From contig NZ_CP159534.1 of assembly GCF_040529335.1 (NCBI RefSeq), positions 4,774,001 to 4,838,000 on the forward strand: 64,000 bases of DNA, in the 5' to 3' direction. Positions within the stretch are counted from its first letter, which is position 1. The number at the start of each line of letters is the position of its first letter. A model generated the notes under the pieces. The model did not search any database, was not told the DNA's origin, and saw only the letters and a list, made by a program, of their open reading frames with translations. The stretch comes from Streptomyces sp. HUAS MG91. GTDB lineage: Bacteria; Actinomycetota; Actinomycetes; Streptomycetales; Streptomycetaceae. A program made the position numbers and the translations under genes. Below are positions 1-8,187 of the stretch, one piece after another.

Positions 1-276
1 CGTCGGGTCCAGGGTCTCGTCGCCGCTGGGGAAGAACAGCGGGAACACGGCCCAGCCGAGGGCGAGCAGCAGGGCGAGCAGGACGCCGACGGTGGCGGCG
101 TGCGCGTTTCCGTGCAGCAGGATCAGGCCGAGCAGGAGCAGCGCGGTGAGCAGCAGCACGAGCGCGGCCGAGACGAGATAGGCGGCGAGGCGCCCGCCGG
201 ACTGCCGCAGTCCGTTGCGCAGCAGGGCGAGCTTGAGCCGGACCAGGGTCCCGGTGAGGGGCGCGGCGCCGGTCAT
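1..276 (-). CDS. ABC transporter permease, N-terminal part (cut by window edge)
   Basis: Only the first 92 codons are present; the gene runs off the left edge. The translation begins MTGAAPLTGTLVRLKLALLR and has two clear hydrophobic segments, at about residues 32-54 and 61-81, followed by FPSGDETLDPT, a stretch I recall from actinobacterial ABC-2 type permeases. The ATG overlaps the stop of the upstream ATPase gene (ATGA), so the two are translationally coupled and very likely form one exporter. Substrate unknown. The permease assignment rests on the membrane segments plus the ATPase partner. Confidence 0.75.
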   Translation of the reverse strand, partial: MTGAAPLTGTLVRLKLALLRNGLRQSGGRLAAYLVSAALVLLLTALLLLGLILLHGNAHAATVGVLLALLLALGWAVFPLFFPSGDETLDPT

Positions 277-1061
277 GCCGGGGTCCCGGGCTGGTTGCCG
301 AGCCAGTCGAGCGTGCCGCCGTCGGCGCGGCCCTGCGCCCCGACCAGCTCCAGGAACGCCTCCTGGAGGGATCCGGCCGATCCCCGTACGTCGGCCAGCG
401 GGCCCTGGGCCCGGATCTGTCCGGCCGCCATCACCGCGACCCAGTCGCACAGCGACTCCACCAGCTCCATGACGTGCGAGGAGAACACGACGGTGGCGCC
501 GGACCGGGTGAACCGTTCGAGGACACCGCGGATGGTCTGCGCCGAGACGGGGTCCACGCCCTCGAACGGCTCGTCGAGGAAGAGGACTTCGGGGTTGTGG
601 AGGAGCGCCGCCGCGAGACCGATCTTCTTGCGCATCCCGGTGGAGTAGTCGACGACCAGTTTGTGCTGGGCTGAGGCGAGGTCGAGGACGTCGAGCAGCT
701 GCCCGGCCCGTTTGTCGACCTCGGCGCCGGGCAGGCCGCGCAGGCGCCCGGTGTAGCCGAGGAGTTCGCGCCCGGAGAGCCGCTCGAAGAGGCGCAGGCC
801 CTCCGGGAGGACGCCGATCCGGGCCTTCACCGCCGCGGGATCGGCCCAGACGTCGTGGCCCGCGACCTGGACGGTGCCCCGGTCGGGGCGGAGCAGTCCG
901 GTGACCATGGACAGGGTCGTGGTCTTGCCCGCGCCGTTCGGTCCGACCAGGCCGATGAACCGGCCCGCGGGAAGCGCGAGTTCGATCCCGGCGACCGCGG
1001 TCTGCCGTCCGAAGGACTTCCAGAGGTCATGTACGCGTACGGCCGCCGCTGGCTCGGTCAT
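273..1061 (-). CDS. ABC transporter ATP-binding protein
   Basis: This is the cytoplasmic ATPase subunit of an ABC exporter, 262 residues, the usual length for a stand-alone subunit. Visible motifs are Walker A GPNGAGKT at 40-47, an ABC signature YSTGMRKK at about 139-146, Walker B VLFLDEP at 159-165, and a switch histidine in FSSHVME at about 196. The family (CcmA/DrrA type) pairs with ABC-2 permeases, and such a permease starts within its stop codon. The substrate cannot be read from the sequence. Confidence 0.93.
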   Translation of the reverse strand: MTEPAAAVRVHDLWKSFGRQTAVAGIELALPAGRFIGLVGPNGAGKTTTLSMVTGLLRPDRGTVQVAGHDVWADPAAVKARIGVLPEGLRLFERLSGRELLGYTGRLRGLPGAEVDKRAGQLLDVLDLASAQHKLVVDYSTGMRKKIGLAAALLHNPEVLFLDEPFEGVDPVSAQTIRGVLERFTRSGATVVFSSHVMELVESLCDWVAVMAAGQIRAQGPLADVRGSAGSLQEAFLELVGAQGRADGGTLDWLGNQPGTPA

Positions 1062-1111
1062 GGGTGAACCCTATGCGTGCCGGGCCCCGGCCCCCAGCGG
1101 GCGCCGCGCCG

Positions 1112-1816
1112 CTACCTGCGCCCGCCTTCGCGCCCGCACGCGTACGCCAGTGGCGAGATCAGCTCCTCGGCGTCCGGCAGCCAGCGGTTGGCCGCGGTCG
1201 GCCGGCACGCCCACTGCACGGCGCCCTGGCTGCCGAAGCGGGTCGGGGGAGCGGCGACGAAGGCGCCCTCGCCGAGCGCGACCAGGTCGAGCGAGGCGGG
1301 CGGCCAGCCCAGCTTCCGTACGAGGTCGGGGACCTTCAGGGTGGCGCCGGGCAGGACGAAGAACTGCATGCGGCGGTCGGGGGTGCAGGTGACCGGGCCG
1401 AGGGTCAGTTCCATGCGCTCCATGCGGGCCAGGGCGAGGAACCCGGCGGTCTCGGGAACGTCGATCGCGTCGAACGTACGGCCCGTGGGGAGCAGGATCG
1501 AGGCCTTCGGCTGCTTCGACCACACGCGGCGGGCGACGGTGGCGCTGCCGGTCGCCTGGGTCGCCCAGTCGTCACGCGCAGGGTGCGCGCCGGGGCGCGC
1601 ACACTGGAGGTCCTCGCACGAGCAGCGCTGGACGCCGTCGTCGAACTCCAGCCAGGTTCCGGGGAACACGTCCCAGTGCCGCTCCTCCGCATAGCGTACG
1701 GCGGTGTCCAGCAGGGATTCGCCGCGCTGGTTGGGGATCTGGCCGGACGCCGTGACAGGGCTGCCGGGGCTGACGGGTGAGGTGACGTCCGAGGTGCCTG
1801 CGATGGTCTCTTCCAC
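1112..1816 (-). CDS. Bifunctional DNA primase/polymerase-like protein
   Basis: A 234-residue protein resembling the prim-pol (archaeo-eukaryotic primase-like) proteins widespread in Streptomyces. Supporting features are an N-terminal helix with RYAEERHWDVFPGTW, a cysteine-rich CSCEDLQCARPGAHP element (about residues 62-76) typical of this group, and a C-terminal GEGAFVAAPPTRF element. It is shorter than plasmid prim-pols and has no helicase domain. It is divergent from the NsdA-like regulator across about 300 bp. Catalytic activity is inferred from family resemblance only; a regulatory or vestigial role is possible. Confidence 0.7.
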   Translation of the reverse strand: MEETIAGTSDVTSPVSPGSPVTASGQIPNQRGESLLDTAVRYAEERHWDVFPGTWLEFDDGVQRCSCEDLQCARPGAHPARDDWATQATGSATVARRVWSKQPKASILLPTGRTFDAIDVPETAGFLALARMERMELTLGPVTCTPDRRMQFFVLPGATLKVPDLVRKLGWPPASLDLVALGEGAFVAAPPTRFGSQGAVQWACRPTAANRWLPDAEELISPLAYACGREGGRR

Positions 1817-2119
1817 GTCGTTCTCAACTCCCGCCCTTCCCTCGGGTTACGGGCGCACGTAAGGAGGAGGAGGGAGCATCGTTCCCGCATGTGGGGCGCA
1901 TGGGTGCATGGGTGGGGGCGCGCATGGGCAACGGCAGCGGGGGCCGGGTAGCCACGGACCAGAAAGCGAGGGGCGAGGGGGAGAACGCCTGAGAGGCTTA
2001 TGCATTTAGTACCCGTTTGTGATGCATCTTCCGTTTGTCCGCCGGGCATTGATCCACCGATGCCAGTGACGATCTGACGACCTAGTGACCAGGATCCTGG
2101 GGACAGCAGGGGGTACGCC
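1817..2119. promoter_or_regulatory. Divergent intergenic region with paired ATGCAT palindromes
   Basis: There is no convincing gene here. It separates the primase-like gene from the NsdA-like gene. It contains two ATGCAT palindromes at 2000-2005 and 2022-2027, 22 bp apart (about two helical turns), and a direct repeat CCGTTTGT at 2013-2020 and 2031-2038. A ribosome binding site AGGGGG lies at about 2108-2113, ahead of the ATG at 2120. Promoter function is inferred from the divergent arrangement. Confidence 0.5.
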
Positions 2120-3505
2120 ATGGCCGCACGGCCACTCGTAGCGCGACAGCCCAACGAACGGCTGCAGGCACTCATCCAGGAGGCGGGCTGCTCGAACGCC
2201 GGCCTTGCCCGCCGGGTCAACATGTGCGGAGCGGAGCACGGCCTCGACCTGCGCTACGACAAGACGTCCGTGGCCCGCTGGCTGCGCGGGCAGCAGCCGC
2301 GCGGCCGGGCGCCGGGGATCATCGCGGAGGCGCTCGGCCGCAAGCTCGGCCGGACCGTCACGATCGACGAGATCGGGATGGCCAACGGCAAGAACCTCGC
2401 GTCCGGCGTCGGACTCCAGTTCTCGCCGACCGTGCTCGGCGCCATCGAGCAGGTCTGCGAGCTGTGGCGCAGCGACGTGGGCCGCCGCGACTTCCTCTCG
2501 GGTTCGTCCGTCGCCTCCTCGGCGCTGGTCGAGCCGAGCCGGGACTGGCTGATCTCGGTGCCGGACTCGCAGGTGGCCAGGACGGCCGGGCCGCGCGTGG
2601 GCCCGTCCGACGTGGCGGCGGTCAAGGCGATGACGCAGGCGCTGACCGACCTCGACCACCAGTACGGCAGCGGACATGTCCGGCCCGTGGTGGTGCACTA
2701 CCTGAACAGCGTGGTCAGCGGGCTGCTCGCGGGCTCCTACCGGGAGGCCGTGGGGCGCGAACTGTTCGCCGCCGTCGCGCGGTTGACGGAGCTGGCCGGG
2801 TACATGGCCGTCGACACCGGCCAGCCGGGCCTCGCCCAGCGCTACTACATCCAGGCGCTCAGGCTGGCCCAGGCGGCGGGGGACCGCGGTTACGGCGGAT
2901 ACGTACTGGCCGCGTCCATGAGCCACTTGGCGGCCCAGCTCGGCAACCCGCGCGAGATCTCCCAGCTCGCCCGCGCGGCTCAGGAGGGGGCGCGCGGGCG
3001 CGTGACGCCGCGCGCGGAGGCGATGTTCCACGCCGCCGAAGCGCGCGGCCACGCGCTGCTCGGGGACGCGCGGTCGGCGCAGAGCGCGGGCGGCCGGGCG
3101 CTGGTCGCGATGGACCAGGCCGACGCGCACTCCGGTGACGACCCGGCCTGGATCGCCCACTTCGATCCCGCCTACCTCGCCGACGAACTCGCCCACTGCC
3201 ACCGGGATCTGGGGCAGGCGCGGGAGGCGGCGCGGTGCGCGCAGGAGTCGCTCGACGGCCATCCGCAGTCGCGGGCCAGGCGCCGCGCCATCGGGCTTGT
3301 GCTGCTCGCGACGGCGCAGGTGCAGCAGCGCGAGGTGGAACAGGCCTGCCACACGGGACTTCGGGCCGTGGAACTGCTCGGTACGCTCCGCTCGAACCGC
3401 GGCGCGGAGTACCTGGAGGACTTCAAGGAGCGGCTCGAACCGTTCCGCGAGGAGGCCGTGGTGCGGGAGTTCGGGGCGCGGGTGGAGCTCCAGGCCGCCG
3501 CGTAG
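2120..3505 (+). CDS. NsdA-like TPR regulator
   Basis: A 461-residue cytoplasmic protein. The N-terminus (about 10-90: PNERLQALIQEAGCSNAGLARRV, then LRYDKTSVARWLRGQQP) looks like a divergent helix-turn-helix. Residues about 170-450 are alpha-helical, TPR-like, with Ala-rich helices such as QPGLAQRYYIQALRLAQAAGD. The layout matches NsdA of Streptomyces coelicolor, a negative regulator of differentiation and antibiotic production; whether this is NsdA itself or a paralogue cannot be told. The start has a good AGGGGG site six bases upstream. Targets unknown. Confidence 0.8.
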   Translation: MAARPLVARQPNERLQALIQEAGCSNAGLARRVNMCGAEHGLDLRYDKTSVARWLRGQQPRGRAPGIIAEALGRKLGRTVTIDEIGMANGKNLASGVGLQFSPTVLGAIEQVCELWRSDVGRRDFLSGSSVASSALVEPSRDWLISVPDSQVARTAGPRVGPSDVAAVKAMTQALTDLDHQYGSGHVRPVVVHYLNSVVSGLLAGSYREAVGRELFAAVARLTELAGYMAVDTGQPGLAQRYYIQALRLAQAAGDRGYGGYVLAASMSHLAAQLGNPREISQLARAAQEGARGRVTPRAEAMFHAAEARGHALLGDARSAQSAGGRALVAMDQADAHSGDDPAWIAHFDPAYLADELAHCHRDLGQAREAARCAQESLDGHPQSRARRRAIGLVLLATAQVQQREVEQACHTGLRAVELLGTLRSNRGAEYLEDFKERLEPFREEAVVREFGARVELQAAA

Positions 3506-3680
3506 GAAACGCTGTTCCGGCCCGGTGCTTAAACAGCGCCATCACGGCTGGTTTTGTTACTCCTGTCACGGGGGAGGCTCCCGGGATTTGAGCTGCGTAG
3601 CACGGGCGTGCGAGGACCCGGTAGCGTGAGCCGACGATTCCGCAATCAGTTATGGTCCCCCATCCGTAGTAGGAGTCCCG

Positions 3681-5186
3681 GTGACGCAGCAGAGCGGACA
3701 GAGCGGGCAGGACGAGAGTCCGCACCTTCCGCAGGCCCGGCAGGCACACGAAGGTGTCGTGCTGCCTGCCGACGGCGGTGAGCCCCTGTTGCCGGGCACG
3801 TTCGGCGACCAGACCGCGCCCGGAGGCCCCGCGGGGCCCGCCGGCGCCAGCCCCTGGGGGCAGCCGTGGGGCCCCGAGTCCCAGCAGGCGCAGGCCGCCC
3901 AGCCGATGCCGACGTACGAGTGGGGACAGCCCGCCGCGCAGCCGCCGGTCGCGCCCCCGCAGCAGCCCGCCGGCGCGCTGCCGCCGCACCAGCAGGCGCC
4001 CCCGCACGCGCTGCCGCAGCAGTACGCCCAGGCCGGGCCGATGCCGCCGGCCGCGCCGCAGGGCGGGTACGACGGCGACGCCACGCAGTACATAGCCCCG
4101 CAGGGCGCCGGTGACGCGACGCAGTACATACCGCCGCAGACGGCCGCGTCCCCGCTGCCGCCGGAGGCCCCGGCCGAGTCCACGCAGTTCCTCGGCCGCG
4201 CGGTGCAGCAGCAGCCGATGCAGCAGATGCCGCCGCAGCAGCCGATGCCGGGCGCCATGCCCGGCGCGGACAGCGAGGCGACCCAGTACATCCCGCCGGT
4301 GCCCGGCGAGCCGCAGGCCGCGCCCTACGGCATCCGCCCCGGCACCCCGGGCGACCGGCAGCCGCCGGCCGAGTTCGACGCGCTGTTCCGTACGGAGCCC
4401 GAGGGCCCGGCCGCGTCCACCCAGCAGATGCCGCGGTTCGACCCGCACGCCCAGCAGGCCGCACGCGCCCCGCAGGCCCCGCAGGGCGGCGGATACGTGC
4501 CGCCGGTGGAGCCGCAGGGCTACGCGCCCGCGCCCGCCTCGCGCGGCAAGTCCCGCACCGGCTCGAAGGTGCCGCTGATCGCCGCGGTCGGCGTCGGCAT
4601 CCTCGTCCTCGGCATCGGCGCGGGCGCCCTGCTCAGCGGGGGCGACGACGACAAGAAGGCCGACGCCACCACGACGGTCTCGGACTCCTCGTCCGCGCCC
4701 GCCGAGTCCGGGGCGCCGGCCGCCGACCCGGCCAAGGAGCAGGCCGTCGCCCTCGACAAGCTGCTCGCCGAGTCCAACAACAGCCGGTCCGCCGTCGTAC
4801 GGTCGGTCGGCAACACCGAGGGCTGCAAGGAACTGCCCGCCGCCGCGAAGGACCTGCGGGCCGCCGCGCAGCAGCGCAACGACCTGGTGACCAAGCTCGG
4901 CGCCCTGTCCGTGGACAAGCTGCCGCAGAACGCGCAGCTGACCGACGCGCTGACCAAGGCCTGGAAGGCGTCCGCGTCGGCGGACAGCCACTACGCGGCC
5001 TGGGCCGACCAGGTCGCGGGCAACAAGAAGCTCTGCCACAAGGGCCGCGCCAGGTCGACGCCGCAGCGCGGGGCCGGGGACGCGGCCAGCAGCACGGCCT
5101 CCACGCAGAAGGCGGCGGCCTCGAAGCTGTGGAACGCGATCGCGTCCAAGTACGGGCTGACCCCGCGGTCGCCGATCCAGCTGTAG
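3681..5186 (+). CDS. Pro/Gln-rich single-pass membrane protein with repeated TQ(Y/F) motifs
   Basis: I do not recognise a characterised family. The 501-residue protein starts with GTG behind AGGAG (3671-3675). Residues 1-295 are Pro/Gln/Ala-rich and contain recurring Thr-Gln motifs at T135, T147, T168, T201 and T247 (DATQYIAP, DATQYIPP, ESTQFLGR, EATQYIPP, ASTQQM). A single hydrophobic segment spans about 297-319, followed by an Asp/Lys-rich and Thr/Ser-rich linker and a helical C-terminal domain of about 150 residues with two cysteines. Expected topology is a cytoplasmic disordered tail, one membrane helix and an external domain. The motifs resemble sites phosphorylated by actinobacterial Ser/Thr kinases and read by FHA domains; that is inference. 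Confidence 0.75.
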   Translation: MTQQSGQSGQDESPHLPQARQAHEGVVLPADGGEPLLPGTFGDQTAPGGPAGPAGASPWGQPWGPESQQAQAAQPMPTYEWGQPAAQPPVAPPQQPAGALPPHQQAPPHALPQQYAQAGPMPPAAPQGGYDGDATQYIAPQGAGDATQYIPPQTAASPLPPEAPAESTQFLGRAVQQQPMQQMPPQQPMPGAMPGADSEATQYIPPVPGEPQAAPYGIRPGTPGDRQPPAEFDALFRTEPEGPAASTQQMPRFDPHAQQAARAPQAPQGGGYVPPVEPQGYAPAPASRGKSRTGSKVPLIAAVGVGILVLGIGAGALLSGGDDDKKADATTTVSDSSSAPAESGAPAADPAKEQAVALDKLLAESNNSRSAVVRSVGNTEGCKELPAAAKDLRAAAQQRNDLVTKLGALSVDKLPQNAQLTDALTKAWKASASADSHYAAWADQVAGNKKLCHKGRARSTPQRGAGDAASSTASTQKAAASKLWNAIASKYGLTPRSPIQL

Positions 5187-5200
5187 CACCGCAGGACCAC

Positions 5201-5236
5201 GGAAGGGGCGCGGAGCCGACGGCCCGCGCCCCTTCC
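5201..5236. terminator. Stem-loop terminator between convergent genes
   Basis: A perfect 13-bp stem, GGAAGGGGCGCGG at 5201-5213 with its complement at 5224-5236, has a 10-base loop and no T-tract. It sits between the convergent stops at 5186 and 5250, the right place for a bidirectional terminator. Confidence 0.75.
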
Positions 5237-5249
5237 GCGTACGGCGGTG

Positions 5250-6545
5250 TCAGGTCGCGTCCGCCAGGGTCCTCATCACATCCACCGACGAGGCGCGCGT
5301 CGCCTCCAGCCGGCCGTCGCGCACCTGCTGGAACGTGACCCGCGCGTTGACCAGCCGGGGGTAGCCGCCGGCCGCGGACATGTGGTCGTAGTCCCAGCGC
5401 AGCGACGGCGTGAGGCCGCCCGTCGTGACCTTCAGGCCCTTGTCGAGGGTCCGGCGCACGCTGTCCGAGGTCACCTCGCCGTCGCCGATCGCCTCGACGA
5501 CCTGCCGCAGCACGGTGTACGCGATCCAAGTCGTCTGCACGCCCGCGTCCGCCGGGTCGATCCGGTTGTCGCCGAACGCCTTCTCGTTGATGGCCTGCTT
5601 CATCCGGTCCCAGCGCCGATCGCTCGTCGCCGGGTACCAGCCGGTCACGTACGCGCCCTCGTAGACGCTCCGCGCGCCGCCGGAGCGGTCGACGGCGGAC
5701 TGGTCGACGCTGCCGAGCACGCTGGCCGTGCGCACCTTCGGATAGGCGTCGCGCAGCCGCCGGAACGAGTCGAAGAACGTGGTCGTCCGCTCGCCGAGCG
5801 CGGCCACCACGCACCCCTCGCCGTCCGGCACGGCGCTCGCCGTGCGCAGCGCCTCGACCGCCTGGTCGTTGTAGTCGGTGGCGTCCTCGGCGGCCCGCAG
5901 GTCGGTGGCGGCGGGGCGGTGGCGCAGGGCGAGGCCGGTGTCCATCAGGGAGACGAGTTCGTCGCCCGCGGCGGTGTCGGGCCGGACCAGCACGGTGCGC
6001 GCGCACTCCCCGGCGAGCTGCTGCCCGTTCCCGGCGAGCAGGGCTGCCTGGCCGCCGTTGACCGGATAGGACAGCGGGCTGGTGAACTCCGATTCGGACA
6101 CCCCGTAGCCGCCTATGTAGGGGATGCCGGCCGATTCGAGCGGGGACATGAACGAGCGCCCGTACTGGCTGTACGAGCCGACGACGGCGACGACGTGCTG
6201 GTCGACGGCCCTGCGGGCGCACTTCGCGGCACCCACGCTGTCGTTGTGGTCGTTGCAGGTCAGCACCTTCAGCGGGCGGCCGTCGAGACCGCCGTGGGCG
6301 TTGACCCAGCGCGCGTACGCCTGGGCCACGGCCGGCATGCCCGGCTGGTTCGTCGCCGCCGTCTTCACCGGCGCCCAGGTCATCACGGTGACCGGCTGGT
6401 CCCCCGAGTCCCCCGTGAGGCCGGGGACCAGCCCGCAGCCGGCGGCCAGGGTGGTGCCCGCGACGAGAGTGGTGACCCTCCGCAACAGACGGAAGGTGCG
6501 CTGGACGGTGCTGGAGAGAGGGCGCTTCCCGCCCGTGCCGGTCAT
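5250..6545 (-). CDS. Branched-chain-amino-acid-type ABC substrate-binding lipoprotein
   Basis: A 431-residue exported lipoprotein. The N-terminus has basic residues, a hydrophobic stretch and lipobox LAAGC with the lipidated cysteine at about residue 37. The mature part reads as a periplasmic-binding fold type I protein of the LivJ class, with VTVMTWAPVKTAATNQPGMPAVAQAY, LTCNDHNDSVGAAKCARR and VVGSYSQYGRSFMSPLESAGIPYIGGYG. The ATG at 6545 gives a sensible signal peptide; the frame stays open further upstream but lacks signal features there. No permease or ATPase lies beside it, so it may serve a transporter elsewhere or act as a sensor. Ligand unknown. Confidence 0.85.
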   Translation of the reverse strand: MTGTGGKRPLSSTVQRTFRLLRRVTTLVAGTTLAAGCGLVPGLTGDSGDQPVTVMTWAPVKTAATNQPGMPAVAQAYARWVNAHGGLDGRPLKVLTCNDHNDSVGAAKCARRAVDQHVVAVVGSYSQYGRSFMSPLESAGIPYIGGYGVSESEFTSPLSYPVNGGQAALLAGNGQQLAGECARTVLVRPDTAAGDELVSLMDTGLALRHRPAATDLRAAEDATDYNDQAVEALRTASAVPDGEGCVVAALGERTTTFFDSFRRLRDAYPKVRTASVLGSVDQSAVDRSGGARSVYEGAYVTGWYPATSDRRWDRMKQAINEKAFGDNRIDPADAGVQTTWIAYTVLRQVVEAIGDGEVTSDSVRRTLDKGLKVTTGGLTPSLRWDYDHMSAAGGYPRLVNARVTFQQVRDGRLEATRASSVDVMRTLADAT

Positions 6546-6662
6546 GATCCCGCACGATTCCCGCACCTTCCCAACCCGGAGGTGACCAGCGGTCAACGAG
6601 TGGTGACGCCCGGGTGAATTACGGGGGGCGGTCGGCGCGCCCGCGGGCGGCACGTACGATCG

Positions 6663-7163
6663 ATGACCGTGCAAAGCTCGGAGAAGTCTTCCCGCCGCGG
6701 CCGTCGCTCCACGAGGATGGACGGCATGCCACTCAACGACATGCCGTGGTGGCGCTGGCGCAGCAATGTGCGCTCCGCGCTGCACATGCTCTCCGATCCG
6801 TCCTTCCAGCAGGACGTCTGGCTGGCCGGTGTCGACGGGTACGGAGACGTGACCGACGCCGTGTACCGCCTCGTCGAGGACACCTGGCTGGACAACTGGT
6901 CGGCCGAGAAGTACGTGGGGACGATCTTCCGGGACGCGCGGGAGGCGGCGCTCGTCGACTCCGCGGTGCTCAAGGTGCTGCGCATCATGCACCAGGTCGG
7001 GCCGGACGCCCCCGTCTCCGTCTACCTCCGGCACGAGGGCTGGCCGGACGCCGTGCACGCGGCCCGCGAGGCCCACGTCCAGCTCGCCACGAGCGACGGC
7101 GAGGACCCCGACACCGCGCCGCGCACCCTGGAAGTGCTGCGGATCGTGACACGGGCCGCCTAG
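6663..7163 (+). CDS. Conserved actinobacterial protein (SCO4402-like)
   Basis: A small cytoplasmic protein of 166 residues from the ATG at 6663. The conserved part starts at MPLNDMPWWRWRSNVRSALHMLSDP, and the ATG at 6726 has GAGG nine bases upstream, so the true start may be there (about 145 residues). I recall the family as conserved next to purU in Streptomyces but know no function. It is helical and acidic-aromatic (YRLVEDTWLDNWSAEKYVG), with no signal peptide or membrane segment. It precedes purU on the same strand with a 68-base gap, so co-transcription is plausible. Confidence 0.8.
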   Translation: MTVQSSEKSSRRGRRSTRMDGMPLNDMPWWRWRSNVRSALHMLSDPSFQQDVWLAGVDGYGDVTDAVYRLVEDTWLDNWSAEKYVGTIFRDAREAALVDSAVLKVLRIMHQVGPDAPVSVYLRHEGWPDAVHAAREAHVQLATSDGEDPDTAPRTLEVLRIVTRAA

Positions 7164-7231
7164 GACGTACGGGCTGTCCGGTCACCGGGACGGCGGGTCG
7201 GCGGCGGGCGGGGTGTGCGAACCTTGCCCCT

Positions 7232-8110
7232 ATGAACGCGCAGTCCGCAGCCGCCGCCGGTCCCGATCAGTACGTCCTCACCCTGTCCTGCCCCGACAAG
7301 CAGGGCATCGTGCACGCCGTGTCGAGCTATCTCTTCATGACCGGCTGCAACATCGAGGACAGCCAGCAGTTCGGCGATCACGACACCGGGCTGTTCTTCA
7401 TGCGGGTCCACTTCAGCGCGGACGCCCCGGTGACGGTGGAGAAGCTGCGGGCCAGCTTCGCCGCGATCGGTGACTCGTTCCGGATGGACTGGCAGATCCA
7501 CCGGGCCGCCGACCGGATGAAGGTCGTGCTCATGGTCAGCAAGTTCGGGCACTGCCTGAACGACCTGCTTTTCCGGGCCCGGATCGGCGCGCTGCCCGTC
7601 GACGTCGCCGCCGTCGTCTCCAACCACACGGACTTCGCCGAGCTGGTCGCCTCGTACGACATCCCCTTCCACCACATTCCCGTGACGAAGGACACCAAGG
7701 CCGCCGCCGAGGCGCAGATTCTCGAACTGGTCCGCGCCGAGCAGGTCGAGCTCGTCGTGCTCGCCCGGTACATGCAGGTGCTCTCCGACGACCTGTGCAA
7801 GCAGCTCAGCGGGCGCATCATCAACATCCACCACTCGTTCCTGCCGAGCTTCAAGGGCGCCAAGCCGTATCACCAGGCGCACGCCCGTGGTGTGAAGCTG
7901 ATCGGGGCGACGGCGCACTACGTCACCGCCGACCTCGACGAGGGGCCGATCATCGAGCAGGAGGTCGAGCGGGTCGGGCATGACGTCACGCCCGATCAAC
8001 TGGTCGCCATCGGGCGGGACGTGGAGTGTCAGGCGCTGGCGCGGGCCGTCAAGTGGCATGCCGAGCGCCGCATCCTCCTGAACGGCCGCCGCACCGTGGT
8101 CTTCGCCTAG
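7232..8110 (+). CDS. purU: Formyltetrahydrofolate deformylase
   Basis: The enzyme hydrolyses 10-formyltetrahydrofolate to formate and tetrahydrofolate, balancing one-carbon pools and feeding purine synthesis. At 292 residues it has the expected length. An N-terminal ACT domain (about 12-90, YVLTLSCPDKQGIVHAVSSY) is followed by a formyltransferase-fold domain. The Asn-His-Asp catalytic set is visible as N198 and H200 in INIHHSFLP and D236 in DLDEGPII. The ATG at 7232 places the ACT domain correctly; the frame upstream is not coding. Confidence 0.96.
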   Translation: MNAQSAAAAGPDQYVLTLSCPDKQGIVHAVSSYLFMTGCNIEDSQQFGDHDTGLFFMRVHFSADAPVTVEKLRASFAAIGDSFRMDWQIHRAADRMKVVLMVSKFGHCLNDLLFRARIGALPVDVAAVVSNHTDFAELVASYDIPFHHIPVTKDTKAAAEAQILELVRAEQVELVVLARYMQVLSDDLCKQLSGRIINIHHSFLPSFKGAKPYHQAHARGVKLIGATAHYVTADLDEGPIIEQEVERVGHDVTPDQLVAIGRDVECQALARAVKWHAERRILLNGRRTVVFA

Positions 8111-8144
8111 CCCGTTGCCCCGGGCGCCCCCGTGGCCCCTTCCC

Positions 8145-8160
8145 GCGCAGTTCCCGCCGG
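8145..8160. repeat. Degenerate copy of the GCGCAGTTCCCC dispersed repeat
   Basis: Just after the purU stop, GCGCAGTTCCCGCC matches the left end of the repeat family seen elsewhere in the window but diverges afterwards. It lies between the convergent ends of purU and the anti-sigma gene. Confidence 0.45.
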
Positions 8161-8187
8161 GTACGGACTACCCGAGGCGCGGGTTCG

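Noticed and set aside
2069..2086. CTGACGACCTAGTGAC as a further regulon operator
   Set aside because: The right half-site is GTGAC with a six-base centre; it does not fit CTGAC-N5-GTCAG, and the gene is unrelated.
2006..3352. Antisense open frame over the NsdA-like gene
   Set aside because: Arg/Ala/Val-rich translation typical of non-coding frames in GC-rich DNA; no domain and no start signals.
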